A stretch of 64,000 nt of DNA from Paragorgia papillata (GCA_035771165.1 JAWNZC010000349.1:1685001-1749000); one strand, 5' to 3'. Positions 1-14,300 are shown, counted from the stretch's first letter. The notes: generated by a model not told the origin, from the letters alone. Made by a program: numbers and translations.

Positions 1-1065
1 TACATATTAATTCGTCTGACAATTAAGCTTAACAAAATTGAATATTTTCTCGTCGTCCATCTTGTAGAAAAAGGGATTGCGTTGCTCTGTAAGACTGCGT
101 GTGTAGGCTACACCGGCCCTCAAAATATGACTGGGAGTTAGAGTTCCAGTTTTTTTAGAGTTCAATCTCTAAACCCACGTTTGAGGGCCTCGTAAAATAC
201 TAACTATAGATGTCCTTGGTTTTGTGACATTCGTATATATTGTAGATTATGGACCCTTCCCCTGACTGGAGACAAGAATGAGGCATAATTGACAAGAATA
301 TTATTATACGAGACCAACAACTCAAGTGCTAAATAGAACACTTGGAGTAACGCGCTCGGGTCGTGTTTCTCACAATGCATGCTAAAGCATGATTTCATTT
401 ACAGCGCTTATTGAATGAAATGACTAAAAAATCGTTTTCCTTCTAATTCTCTTAAAACATATACTGTTATATTATATAGTATATTGTTGCACTATATAAT
501 GTAAGCCATAAAAAAAATGATACGACATAAAAAGAATAAAAGCATTCGACATTGTACAAAACTAAGACTAATCTGAAGTTTTCGTGCGGCTTTAAATTTA
601 AATTTTCATTTGTTTCGTTGGTATCGCCCGTTTCAAACGTCGAAGTTTTTGAGTGTCCCATATAATGCAAATAAGCAAAAGCAAAGAATTTTATACTAAT
701 TTGCATTAAGTTCGACACATGAAAAGTTTAAAGTATGAAATTGGCCTTAATCGCCTTTCAAGCCCAGTTTTGTTAGCTAAAAATACTTGGGACAAATTAT
801 TGTACATGTTTTGATTTTGTTTACTCTTTAATTCGTCTGACAATTAAACTTAAGAAAATTGAAGATTTTCTCGTCGTCCATCTTGTAAAAAAAGGGATTG
901 CGTTACTATACAAGACTGGGAGTTAGCGTTCCAGTTTTTTAGAGTCCGATCTCTAACCCACGTTTCTAAGGTTCTAAAACCTTTTTGAAAAATGTTAATA
1001 TATCGGAGGGCCTCGTAAACTATAAATGTCCTTGGTTCTGTGACATTCGTATATATACGGTTCAT
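1..1065. repeat. Tandemly duplicated AT-rich segment
   Basis: Bases 7-246 recur at 829-1062 with small changes and one insertion of about 40 bp near 967-1006. Both contain TTAATTCGTCTGACAATTAA and GTCCTTGGTT. No coding signal. Confidence 0.7.
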
Positions 1066-2072
1066 AAGGCACCGGGACTTTCTGTTAATACTAAGTCATA
1101 TATTGAGGTTGTGATTGCCTTTGATAAAAGCATCAAGAATTCAAGACATGAAATCACAGTATCTATAGTATATATACAAGAGCAATACGCATATCTGGGA
1201 CATCTGATTTGTGCCTCCGATTTCTAATTTACCAAAAAGAGCATAAAAACAAAATTGAGTTGACAAAGAGATGCTTTTTTAAAAAAAAAAATCTAATATA
1301 AAACCAATGGTATATAAAACTTCAAATTCATGAACTCCAAAACCCTTGAGTTCATATATTGTCAAGCATGCATGTCCACTTTTTAATTGTACCACAGTTA
1401 ACTTATCTCTTTAACATCAAGTTCTTTACTATGTCAAAATAATCTCAAGTAAATGCACTTATACTATAAACATTTACGTAACTTCGTAAGTATATACTGT
1501 ATTTCGATATAGTAAAGTTGTATATTATATATCTGCGGGGGAGGCACAGAAGCATGTCGCTCGTTGGTGTCGCATCATTTAAATTATAATTTGAAGATAT
1601 ATTGCTCTGAAGACGGCTGAAAGAACAAGTCGAAAGCTTAGCCAGTTATGTTCAGTTATAAATCTTGTAAATAACCAAATAATTTATCAATTCAAATTTG
1701 TCTAAAAACGTTTTTTTTTGCTAAAAAGGGCTAACTCCACTCTTCGTGCATGTGTAAATCATTAACAATTCATGAAGGAAAAACAATAGAAAGCTATGCT
1801 TTATATACATGTGATAAAGACACGCTTGGCGTTTTCGAAAAATCTCTGGCTGGATATTACGGCTCATGCAAGGTCATTCAATAAACTTGCAGTTCGTGTA
1901 TTATCAGATAAAACACTCGGCAATTGCCTCGTGTCTTTATACCTTGATAAAACACTCCTGCTCGTTTATTAAACAGTACACAAACATGCATATATACATG
2001 GCGTCAAAAGAGTATACCAATATTATTCGAAGTTCTTTGGACTGAAGCCGAGAAAGCTTTTTACTAAGAACC

Positions 2073-2248
2073 ATAGACAATGTTTAAAATAAGTTTAATT
2101 AAAATAATAGCTTTCTATACACACATTTAAAACGTATTGGCGACTATAAAAACTAGTTTCGTCTAAAAGACCTCTTCAGTTTGTCGCCATTCAATTTTAA
2201 ATGCGTGTAGAAAGCTATTATTTTAAACTTATTTGAAACATTGTCTAT
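2073..2248. mobile_element. Foldback MITE
   Basis: Arms of about 55 bp pair with each other: ATAGACAATGTTTAAAATAA at the left and its inverted match at the right (...TTGTCTAT). No ORF. Confidence 0.6.
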
Positions 2249-2462
2249 CAGTATACCGCTGCTTTGCCAAAAAAGTGATCACTCGGAAGCATCAGGATTG
2301 CAGGGCACGCTCTCTTGAATATGTTTGCAATCAAAGGTCCAAACATGCAGTGATTAATATTTAGACTATAGGTAATTTTGGTGACGCACAATTTCGAGTG
2401 CCCCGGTTTGGTCTTATAATGTATATATTCCACCAGTTGCGAAAAATGCAACATCAAGGCCT

Positions 2463-2535
2463 TCCGGTTAGGAATTGAACCCGCGACCCTGCGATGCTAG
2501 TGCAGTGCTCTGACTGACCACTGAGCTCATGTCAA
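2463..2535 (-). repeat. tRNA-derived sequence (SINE head or tRNA pseudogene)
   Basis: On the minus strand an A-box (TGAGCTCAGTGGTCAG) and a B-box (GGTTCAATTCC) are spaced as in tRNAs. The T-stem and acceptor stem do not pair, so it is not a functional tRNA. Confidence 0.55.
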
Positions 2536-2961
2536 GCAATAATTTCTAGATATTAAATAGCCAGAATAGCTTCATAGTTCTCTCATTAGTTTTCAGTGCT
2601 GTTACGTGCATATCCCTGCGTGTATATACTGTATGTCTACTAAACCAGTGAGCCCTAGTATAATATACACCTGTTTCTTGCATGCATATTCAGTGATAAG
2701 ATATATTGCTTGAGCAACAATCCTCGTCAAGAGTCATCAGAACATTAAGCGTAAGTCTTTCACTCAACTTCCTGTCTTCATATACTTATACCAAACTAAT
2801 GTGCTTTACACGCATTCCTTGGGGTCACCTTCTTTCCTCAAATCAATGTTATATGAGCAGCTAATGCAGAAATTTTTCAGTAAATACGGAGGAAACGCCC
2901 ATAATACAAAAAACGTAAAATTTGCCGCTTAAGGTATAGTGTCAAATATTTTGCCCTATGG

Positions 2962-3280
2962 ATTGTAGATTATGGACCCTTCTGCTGACTGGAGACAAGA
3001 ACGAGGCATAATTGACAAGAATATCATGATATGAGACCAACAACTCAAGTGCTAAATAGAACACTTGGAGTACTACCGCGCTCGGGTCATGTTCCTCACA
3101 ATGCATGCTAAAGCATGATTTCATTTAATGCATGCAGCACCTATTGAAATGACTATATCTCGTTTTTCTTCTAATTCTCTTGAAACATATACTGTTATAT
3201 GTATAGTATATTGTTGTACTATATAATGTAAGCCATAAAAAATAATTATACGACATAAAAAAAATAAAAAAGCATTCTAA
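2962..3280 (+). repeat. Second copy of the 243-570 segment
   Basis: Near-identical to 243-570 (ATTATGGACCCTTC..., ACTCAAGTGCTAAATAGAAC...), including the poly-A-rich end. It lies about 2.7 kb downstream in the same orientation and is non-coding. Confidence 0.75.
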
Positions 3281-5303
3281 ACGTGGTTCTGACGGAAAAG
3301 TTGACTATAGAAGACAGAAAAAGCACCAAAATGACGCAAGAACAAGCTAATCGAATGACGAGTTCAAGCGAACTACTGAGAATACACAACGAAAGCCATG
3401 CATATAGACGCCATAGACTACGCTAGGGCAAACAGATAATTGACTGATTGAAGACCTTTTTTTTTGCATAAGATATTGCCACTTATAGAGTCTTAGAGGG
3501 ATTGTATATACTGCATGTGTTAGCAAGCTATAGTTGAGTGCACTGATTTTATACCCCTACAAACAGAAGGACAACCTGATATTCTGATTCAAAAACAATT
3601 CACTTCCATTAAAAAACTATACTCCTGGTGCTTTAAACAACCATGGTGTAAACCTCATTAAATTGAACAGCTATATAGCTCATATATACAATCAACCGCT
3701 TATCCTTTATATTAGACTTAGAACTTTTGAAACTCCAACAAGTCATTCGACTCCCGATATCGTTTCCGTTCAGAAACGTCCTTGCAATATTTCCTTTTGA
3801 GTATTTGGCATTCGGTACACGTAGTCATCTTTTAAAATGTTCATAGATAATGGTCTGTCAATTAAAATATTCTGAACACTGATGTGAAATTATCTCATAC
3901 AGTTAAAGACATCTTGTCTAATTTCTATACCATGCTATTACGCGTACTTTGAAAAGTACACGAGTGCCATTGACAATATAATTGCACCAATCATGATAGC
4001 GAATAACATTTGCATGTATGTTATTACTGCTGTCGGCATATACAACTGCCGGCAATAGATTCAAGCTGCAACGTCGAAAAATTTGAATCTCTCAAAAACT
4101 ACCGAATGTATAGGCCTTGATGTTGCATTTGTGGCAACTGCATGGTCCCGGTTTGGTATTATAAATTAATGTATATATTCTATACACTCGAAAGTTTCCT
4201 TCACCAAAATTACCTCGTCTATCCAGTTTAATCGAGTGAAATGCCAAATACTATTTGTGTATAAGATGCATGGGTCATGTCAGAGTCTCAGAGATTTAGC
4301 AATATAGCGTGAAATCCAAATCAGAAAAGACAAATAACAGAAAATATACCCCTCAGTTCCGGCGTCCCTGTATATATAAATTGATCTAAATTGTTTGAAA
4401 GAATATATGATAGAATATATGATAGATATGTGACAGATGTCAGGCAGTCATTATATTTAATTTAGCAGGAAGACGCGGTTCTTTTAGCGTCAGTTTAAGT
4501 CGTTCACACGGCATTTATATTTCAAAAAAACACTTTTCTATTCAATATAAAATACACGAAAAAGAATATGTTTATAAGCCGTAAAATATATAATTCGAAG
4601 AAGACGGTATGAAAGCGAAAAGAAGAACAAACAAAAAATATTAAAAAAAAACTTATCATTAAAAATCAGTTTAAAATTTAAACATCATTTTCGCCCATTA
4701 CAAATGTGTTTTCGACAATGTATTTAGCTAGTAAATTAAAATTCAGGAAATGAGACGCCGCTAGGCGCTATACCAATTTGGGCACCCAAACTAGGGTGCC
4801 CAAAAAAATCATGTCGCTAATTTTGCTATCACTATAAAGCATCTGTGATATAAACTCGTAAATTTATAAACCCCCTTCATAAAGGTGACTGATTTAAATA
4901 TTATTTATGTGCATTTTAATAAGCCTTCCTGGCCCGGTTTGCATGCTCGATATTCAAAATAACGGTTTCATAAATATCCAAAAGGACACATAAAATAAAT
5001 GGTGCATGCCCATTATGAAACGTGAATGGTATATATGGAACGCTAATTCCAACCATTGGCTTAGCAGACGGTCAAGCCAAAACAAAAAAAACAAACCCAA
5101 AAAACAAGATGGCCAGTGTATCCTCTTACCTTAGTTTTTAAGTTGTATAGTCCTAAAGCGAGGTTTGGTGGTGAGAACAAAAGTGTGACGTAAACTCGCA
5201 TAATCCCCATTTAGATATTTCTGCAAAGAACAATTTGGTAACCTGTAGGTCACTTTATCAAAGAAATATAATCCATCTTCTTACTCGAGCTCTTGTTTCC
5301 AAC
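3281..5303. other. Intergenic, no gene seen
   Basis: AT-rich DNA with frequent stops. 4150-4215 resembles a short element recurring near 2380-2430 and, inverted, 8303-8365 (CGAGTG / TTTTGGTGA words). 4870-4985 looks like a decayed copy of the foldback family at 15201. Confidence 0.4.
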
Positions 5304-5837
5304 CAGGGGTGACACCAGAGGGGGGAAGAGGGGACCACAGCCCCCCTGTCGGGGAACCCCAGCCCCTACATCGGGGAAAATTTACAGATTTGTCGGGGAA
5401 TGATCTGGAAGAAAAATTGTATTTTTAACAATTGGTGAAGAACTTTTTAACTGATTGAGCCAGACACGTCAGTAATTAATGCTTTAGTAGTGAAATGGAA
5501 CTCCTTTAGAAACACAGGATACGGTATATATTGTGTAGAAGCCAACAGTAATAATTACAACACACAAAATTCCATTTTCTGTCTGCAATATTGGAAGAAA
5601 ATGACAAAGGTTAATGACCACACTAGGTGTTCAACAGATATTTCTTTGATACCTTGAAAATAAATTAAGTAACTTGTCGGATATTGCGATAATTTCACGC
5701 TGAAAAGATGGGAAAAGTTATTCTAGACGTTCAAATTTTGAGAATTTTCCGGGGGAGAATGCGCCGGACGCCCCTAGGGGCTAAGGTCCCCGACAGGGGG
5801 GCTATAGTGTGTCGGGGAATTATTGGCGCCACCCCTG
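5304..5837. mobile_element. Non-autonomous hAT transposon
   Basis: Ends CAGGGGTGACACCA and, inverted, CAGGGGTGGCGCCA, flanked on both sides by the 8-bp direct repeat TTTCCAAC (5296-5303 and 5838-5845). TIR and 8-bp duplication are hAT hallmarks. Inside are repeated TGTCGGGGAAT words; no transposase. Confidence 0.85.
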
Positions 5838-6429
5838 TTTCCAACGCTATTTCTTTTTTTCAAGCTAAGCTTTTACTTGTCCTCATATCAAATGCTAGAT
5901 ATAATACGTACCTAATAAAAATTCTTCAAAGTCAGATGTGCAGCACGCCTAATAAAAGAGTTTGCATTATGTAAAATTTAAATCCTGAGAACGGAGGTAG
6001 GCATTAAAATAGATATATCCCAAAAGCCGTTGAAGTTTCGTAAAAAAATTGCCAAATGTGACACCATATGGCATGTGCATTGATTCAATATTAGCAGTCC
6101 ACATTTCACATTCGAAACAAACTGTAATAAATTCTTGATTTTTGCGCGACAGAAGCAATGTTTCCACTTTGAAAGAAATTTCCTTTTTCAAGGAAATTTT
6201 GATGGTTAAAAGAAATTTTAAGGATAAAAAACTAATCTAAAGAAATATAAGGAATTTTTTAAAAAATCACTCAACTTATATTATAATAATAATTATAATG
6301 TAAATTTTCATTATAATATGAATTATAATCATAGAATAGAAAATAGAAAAAGACTGTATATAAACACCACAAAATAATATCTTACCGACAAAACTCGTGA
6401 TATTTTGCTTTTATGCAAAATCATGCAGG

Positions 6430-6435
6430 TTTATT
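6430..6435 (-). promoter_or_regulatory. Candidate poly(A) signal of plastin
   Basis: AATAAA on the minus strand about 190 bp past the plastin stop. It is a plausible position for the 3' end; no transcript evidence is available. Confidence 0.4.
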
Positions 6436-6625
6436 GCAATAGAACTGACATTTCAAAAACGTTTAGCACTGTTGAGATATTCTCCATTTGAAAAATAATG
6501 ACCACGTTATCAAGACATTAATGGTAGTACATCATACAGCAAATATATCATAGATATACATCAAACGCGGCCTATTGAAATGTTTGTTATAAACAAATGT
6601 GAACCATGGTTAAAGCCAGATCACT

Positions 6626-7225
6626 TCAGCATTGTTCATTCTTTTGCTTGTAACCACTTGCCATAAGGCAAGCAAATATAGTCATGACCATTTTGGGATT
6701 CACTTCCACAACGTCTTCAGGAAGAGCGTAAATTCGGGCTCCCACTTTACGAGCCATTGAAATTGCAAACTTAGCATTGGAAAACTTGGCTTCTTCTGTA
6801 TCAACCATTGATAATGCTGGGTAATACACGGACTTCGGTTTGATGCTGTCGATGAGATCAACTATGCTTTGAGAAGAAGAAATTGAGGGATCTTTGAAAT
6901 TGGTTATTTTTGAAGTTTTCTCATGTTCTTGAAATTTGTCGTTCACCCATGTGATTATTTGTTCGTCCTTGACTGGTTTGTCCGACCCCGCGATAGATTG
7001 CAGAAGAGACAAGGTATAGAAATGCATAGCTTGACTGACAATTCCAAGAATGAACTTTTTGTTTCCCTCAACGATATCTTGACCTCCAATTCCCACAACT
7101 GAGAATTTCAGTTCGTTGGCAACTTTCACCATGTAATTGCAGTTTTCCAATTTTTTCATTTTTCCTGCCAGTTTTGGAAACGGTGGCATGTTAACAGACT
7201 TCCAATTTACTATACCAGGATGTAT
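6626..7225 (-). CDS. PLS: Plastin exon 5: end of CH3, CH4 and stop
   Basis: Acceptor CAATATAG, then [19 protein letters not shown], aligning with the vertebrate IKVPVDWSKVNKPPYPKL. The exon therefore begins before the first ATG seen in this frame at 7189. CH4 contains [16 protein letters not shown] and [20 protein letters not shown]. The stop codon is TGA. Confidence 0.95.
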   Translation of the reverse strand: MHPGIVNWKSVNMPPFPKLAGKMKKLENCNYMVKVANELKFSVVGIGGQDIVEGNKKFILGIVSQAMHFYTLSLLQSIAGSDKPVKDEQIITWVNDKFQEHEKTSKITNFKDPSISSSQSIVDLIDSIKPKSVYYPALSMVDTEEAKFSNAKFAISMARKVGARIYALPEDVVEVNPKMVMTIFACLMASGYKQKNEQC

Positions 7226-10200
7226 CTATATTGGTAGAACAAACATAGATATATCACAAATAGATATATAAACCCTTTCACATGACAGAACAAACTTTAA
7301 TATATTTTTTTAACTCTTTCCTGTCCGAATCGGTCTTTGGTATTTTGTTCTGGCTAACGCCAGACGATTTTATTCACATCTGGGGAAGCCCTCGGACAGG
7401 AATGAGTTATAACATAGTAATTGATAAAACTGATAAGTTTATATATAACATATTTTCACTTTGGTTTAGATTGGGTTGCACCGTACTTGTATTTTAGTTC
7501 GGCTCCAAGGGCTCCATGATCTGCATGATAGCGCTACGATTAAACGCCACACTGGCGTAAATAAATGCGTCCCTTATTCAAGGGTAGCCTGCGTCGCAGT
7601 CAGACATGAGCGTCACTTATTCAGGAGCGGTTAATCGACCTTCAATAAGAACCTTCAAGAAGCAACCTTCAATATTACAAACGCAAACTTTATACTCGTT
7701 TCTCATTGGTAGACGTTCTTCTGTTTATTTTCCAATGTCCTACAGTTGTAACATTATTTTCGTCGAATAAGAAAACATTGGATACCGTGTTGACGATAAC
7801 TAACCTGGTCAAAGAGCTGTGCCAAAGCGATTCCATCGGAGAGATCAGCGTAGAGGTGATGCACTTGTGGTTTTACACCAAGACTGTTGATCCAGTTTCT
7901 TAATGTCTTTTCCTCTCGGGTTTCATCTATATCAATCGTTTCACTCTCGTCAAACTTCAGAGCTGGGTGGGAATTGAAGAGATGGCACAAAAATGCAAGG
8001 TTCAGCTTAGGGTGTCCATCGACAATATCTTTTGGTCGGACAAAAGAATTACAGTCGAGCTTTTTGGCATTTTCCAAAACTTTTTCAGCTCGCTTTTCCA
8101 AGTCTGATTCCTGGATATGTGGTTCGTCTATGTCCACTGTAGGAGGAGCAATCTGAAATATTAAATTAAAATTTAAGAATTTTTAACTAATAATGTAACT
8201 GGCAAAACAGAACGTTTTTATTTTCTTTTATCCTAAGGTAAAGCTGGAGAAGTAGTGAATATACTACAAGTAATACTGTGTATTTAAACTACATATTCTA
8301 GGAAATTTTGGTGAAAGAAAATCTCGAGTGTTAAAATATATACATTTTAAAACCAAACCGAGACCAAATGCAACAGCTTTTACGGTCAAAAAATGATCAA
8401 GTGAAACGCAAGATATTGTTTAAATCCATTATATTATGTTTACGCTTTAAAAATGTTGATTAATATAAAATTATACTGCATTGATGAAGTTTTAGTTACA
8501 ATCTATTAATTCGATCTTGTGCGCATGTCAATGTTGCGTTTTATGCATGTGACTTTTACTCTAATTAACACAAGAAAATTTTGCTCATCAAGAGTAGAAC
8601 CCACTGTCGAGAATAAGTCAATTCGTGCACATAGAGATTTGTAGGTACAACACTTTGGAGAGCGTAGTAAAGACACTGCGTACGAATCTGAGTACGATAT
8701 TGTTCAACTGAAAGCTGAGATATTTTAGCCTCTTTATATACCTGTTTCATAAGAATGCTGTAGATTTCTGAATCCTTCATGTCTTCAGAAAAGTTTTTGA
8801 CTACTCTTCCATATCCAGTTTCGCGTATATGAAAATTCACCCAGCGGAGAAGAATCTCTTCTGGCGACAGTTTGCCGGCATCTGTAATGGTTTCATCGCC
8901 TTCCAGTAATGCAGAAATACCAGGACAATGCTTGATATTAATTCTGTTGAAAAGACCGACCTGAAAGCATAATCAAAATAAAGTTGATAAAGTTAACTTT
9001 GACCAATAGTGCAAACCATGCACTCCGACTGCATGGCCGCTATAAGAAATAGTAATTTATCAACTTATTCTAAACTCTTTCCTGTTAGTAGATTTCCCCT
9101 GTGAAGAGTAAAATCGTTTGGCGTTAGCCAGAGAACAATACATTTGAGTAAGGCTTGATAGTCTGATGCCGTCTAGAAAGAGTTAAGATGAGATCAAACC
9201 AAAGAAACATATTTTCTTATATGCATGAACCTTATTTATTTTAGTAAATTGAGCATTATGATACAACTGCATTAAAAACTGTCCAAATAACGCTAAAAAT
9301 TAGTACAAATATACAGCGATATTTGGATAGTTAGTTATTTGGATAGTAGAAAACCGGTTTGACATACAGATTTTGTTAGCCAATCAAATTTATCACACGG
9401 GAGACTACTTCATGTATGCTTATTATTTTGTCCTGGTGCAAGTCACGCCTTCTCTGGCCTTTTTAGAGTTTTCTTTTTCCATAAAAATTTGTTGATCAGA
9501 GCAGTTGCACAACTCGTAAAAATATACAGCGATACTACACACCAAAACATCGAATAAGATATATTATTATATGGCACAAGTTACTTCCGTTGAAATCGTG
9601 TGTTCTCATTGGCTGAGACGCGTCACGTGCCCGTCGATAACGTAATCGACCGGTCGATTACGGATTTTGGCAGACATGTTGTTTGCAACTAAACAATGAA
9701 AGAAAACCGCAAAAATTTTGTGAATTCAATAACCTGAGGACTAAATTATGTATGAGTGGGACGATGAGCAATCTGGCAGCTGTGAGTTTTAGGATTCCGA
9801 AAGCGATGACAACAAGAGCAACAACATTGAAAACGATGAGTCTATGTCACATGCTCAAGGTCACACTATTGACAAGGTAATGTAAGGTATGTTGTTTCAA
9901 AATTCCATATAATAAACCTCTTATTAACCTCGTCTGCTTGGTCATTACGGAAAAATATCAGATCTCGGTCTTTATGTACAGACCTCGCCCTACGGGCTCG
10001 GTCCGTACTTTCAAGACCTCGGTCTGATATTTTTCCGTAATGACCGCGCTCTCGGTTAATAAGAAGTTAGTATTGCAAATTTCTGATCACAGTAGTTTTG
10101 TAGTTTTAGAAAAATACCACAATATCACGGTAATAGTGTTTATTAATACAAAATAGCAAAATCGGCTGCAAGTTAACTATCAGCTATGGAACGCTTTAGT

Positions 10201-11274
10201 AACAAAGATCCCCCCTTGCTGTCGCTCTGGATATTCCTACATGTTTCAGTTTGAAAATATATACAAAAAGAAGATTTACAGTACATACTCGTATGATTTG
10301 CCATATTACTCCAAGCACAAGGTGTGGCTTGGCATCAATAAGATCTTCAGGCCCGATGTTGACAATATTACAACCAATGGCCATCGCTGAATTGAGAATT
10401 AGTGTTTGGTTTTCGTACATGGTATAAACAGTCAGTTTTTTTGTGTTCAGGACACGTTCGTCAATGGTATTTGGAACTGCCCAATTGATAAGCTTGCATA
10501 GAACCACTCCATCTTTTATAGCTTTAAACACGGCGTTTGCCACTTTAGCATCAATTGGCAAATACGCTGAAATGAAATTGAGAACACTATAACATAACTT
10601 TTAGATAAATAACAAAAACTCATTAGGTATATCGTCCAATTATTGAGTGAATGTATTTGATTACGGGCAGGGACCTTTACCTGATAAAACATATTAACGT
10701 CAGAAAGAACAGAGTTTTATATAAAAATACAATTAACACAAAATTCTATATAAAAAAATCAATTTTTATAACTGTAATGTCAACTTTAACTTTAACTGGT
10801 AACCGAGATTTTGGCAGTTGTGGGTTTCAATGCTTGTTGTGGAGATTTCTTTAATGCTTTATCTTGCTCTAACAACTTTATCTTGTTGTTGTTGTTGTCC
10901 TCATTTCCTTATATTTGTTCTTATTTGTTGTGTTGTAGTGTTCGCCAGTGCTTTGTTTATGGATAATTACGATTACCTGACCCCATACAATGGAACCATC
11001 AACCCTAACACTAATCACAAATGACACGGTTTTGTGATTAGGGTTAGTGTTCATGGTTCCATTCATGGACAAACGTTTTTAATTTTCTGAGTAACTAGGT
11101 AATCGTAATTGTCCATACAACAAACTTCCGCGGTTTGTGATTAGGGTTAGGGTCATAGTTCCATTGTATGGGGGTCAGGTAATCGTAATTTTCCATATCA
11201 CAAACTTTCCGGATTTGTGATTAGGGTTAGGGTTCATGGTTCCATTGTATGGAGGTCAGGTAATCGTAATTTTC

Positions 11275-11319
<45 letters not shown>

Positions 11320-14300
11320 GTATACGACTATACGTGCAATGTAATATTTTTGTCATTGGCACATTGGCTATCAGTCATTATGACATTTCAATAAAATGTT
11401 ATTCAATTGTTTTGTCTTCAAATTGTGTTTTATTGTCGCGGAGCAGCGTTTTTCTTTTACTTTTAGAAAGTAAGCTCATAACTATATCTTCAAACAATTT
11501 ATAAATAGTTGGTTGCTCAGGTAAAAATGTATAATAAAACAATTATTGAATTCGGCCTTTTTGATATCAAGAATTATCAATGTCTCAGTCTGTATTATCA
11601 GCCTCAGCCTTCGGCAGACAATAGAGACTTCGACCTTGATAATTCGGTAACCAGATAGTTTGCCGAAAGACATTTTGCCGAACAGACTATTTGCCGAACG
11701 GCTATTTGCGAATGGACTATTTGCCGAACGGACCATTTGCCGAATAGACTATCTGCTGAATAAGGCGAATATAAAGTATTTGCCGAACGGACATTTTCTC
11801 GGGAACAATTACCTACCCTGGCAGACTTTTTATGATTGATGGTTAGTTTGAAACGGATTTGAGAATGTAAAGCAGCTCTTTATAAAATTTGTTAGGTGTT
11901 CTTTCCGCTGATTCATTTCATAGAAACGAAAAACAATTAAGATAAACGGAAATCCGAATTCCCATTGGTAAACTGACAACACTACTATCAGACACACTCT
12001 GGCATCAACCTACAACGCATACGCGTCCTCCCGATCCATCTCGCTTAGCTGTCGTGCGGGCAGCAATACAACATCGCGCCGAGAATTCAGAAGAATCTAC
12101 GAGCAGTATCATTCAAAATTGCACCCAAAATTTCATCCTCACAGATGCCGACGACAGTCTCTCCAAAAAAGAAACGCTAGCAAGAATGATAAAACGAAAC
12201 CGGAAGGCCCCAGATGCATGACGATGACGTTCCGGAGGAGCTATGTCAAACAACACGCGGAGAACAGTTCCTAGCTATTCACGACGAGAACGTAGATCTG
12301 AACGTACTTACAACCGATATGAACGGAGCTTTCGATAGTGCACCAATTGGATCTACCAGCTCTACACGTGATTGGTGATGGTTCCAGAACAGTGCCCGTG
12401 GTTTACTGCATCGCCAGAAACAAGGACCGGACTACGTACTAAGTTTTCCAGTTTCTCAAAGAACGTCGGAACGATCTCGTCCCACTGACCATGATGGTTG
12501 ACTTCGAAATGGCTGCCATACATGCAATGCTTGAGACACCATTTCCCCGGTGCGTCAATTCAGGGATGCCTATTTCACGTTGGTCAGTGCCTGTGGAGGA
12601 AGATACAGCAACTTGGTCTACAGCAGTGGCACAGAGATAGCGGGGACAACGCCTTCGTCTATTCGTTCCAGGCTCTTGCATTTGTACCACCCCAGCATGT
12701 AACAGATGCGTGCGATGCATTGTTGGCTTCTCTCAGTGATGAGATGGATGACGTTCTCGCCGACTTCCTGAGTTATTTTGAGGCCACCTGGATTGGTGTG
12801 GTGCAGCGTGCTCGTCGATGGCGTCCAATCTCTGGAATGTGAACGACCGAGCCCAGCATGATCTTCCTCGGACAAACAACTTCATTGAAGGATGGCATCA
12901 TTTGTTTGATCTTCGAGTGGCCATCACACACTCTACGACCCGTAGATTAGTGGCAAAGTTACTCAAGGAGCAAGCACCCAACGAACTACTTCTGGAGCAA
13001 ATATCTGCACGCATTCCTTTGCCACCGCCAAAAAGAAGTACCAGGTGTTAAACACAAGAATAAAGAAAATTGCGAGTGACTATGACACGTACGAGAACGT
13101 TTTATTATACTTGGGCGCCATTGCGCATAATTTGTGAAACTATTTATTTCTTTAATAATGTAATGTTTTAAATGTTTATGCTATGTATAATAATATATAT
13201 TTGCTAACTATTTTTATTATTTTGATACTCGCAATACTTGATAACAAGTATAAATAAACTTGTTTTTTCCCACTTCTTAATCTTGGTTGAAATGTTCTGT
13301 CCGCATATAGTCCGTTCGGCAAATAGCCGTTTGGCAAAATGTCTTTTCGGCAAAATGTCCGGGTACCGATAATTCTTGATATAAAAAAAGCCTTATCCAA
13401 TAATCGCTTATTATTATACAATACTGATACAATCTCGATTGTGATTGACTAAAAACCTACAGACAATTCTTGATGTCTTGCCACCCTTGTAGCTATGACG
13501 TAATTTTTGCGAGCTGACCAGCGGTTTGAGCAAAACAAACATGGCCGCCGTTATGACGATCAGAAGTTAATTAATCGACCGGATTTGGCAGGTTTTGTTG
13601 ACACCAAAACCAAAAAGAAAAACCAAGCGAGCTACACATACAGCTGTTAGAGTTTAAAGCAGTATTTGAAAGAGAAAATTGTATTTGAAAGAGAAAAAAG
13701 TAAGCGAAGCTCAAACTGAAGACGGTATGATATGATTCACTTTTTTTATCTTACTTTCAACTATGTATAAAACTTCTTAAAGCTAAAGGCTTCTACATTT
13801 ATAATTGTATAATAAAACAATTATTGCATTCGGTTGTCGCATGATAGCTTGTGTTATCAAGCCTCGGTTTGTATTATCCGCCTCAGCCTTCGGCTTCGGC
13901 AGATAACACTTACCTCGGCGTTGATAACACAAGCTATCATACTCAACCTCATCCAACAATTGTATATTATTATGCACTGTGATATCCGGTCAGACCTTTT
14001 TTTGCAGATGTACATACATCTTTAATTAATTATATAATTAGCATAAACATAATTATTTCAGCGTGAAATGTTTCACAAAAAGAAAACTAACCTTTTAAAG
14101 ATTTGTCGTCACGCAAGCAAGTGTTTATCCACGAAGTAAACATCTCTCTTTCTCCATCCAGGAATGAATGTTTAGTACCCTGCGCAGAAGCCGATGAATT
14201 TCCAGAAACGGTGTTGAGATCTTCTTTTGTTTCAATAGCTTGCTTGAAACGAGCCCCAATTGTTTTTGTACTCAATGTACTAAAAATGTCGAGGAAATCG

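Larger units (their letters stand above)
11529..13421. mobile_element. MITE interrupted by a MULE insertion
   Basis: The outer parts (11529-11645 and 13368-13421) match the intact MITEs at 13807 and 26901. All start GTATAATAAAACA, contain TTCGGC-type words and end with the inverted terminus. The central 1.7 kb is a separate transposon. Confidence 0.75.

Noticed and set aside
2463..2535. Functional tRNA gene
   Set aside because: A- and B-boxes are present but the T and acceptor stems do not pair.
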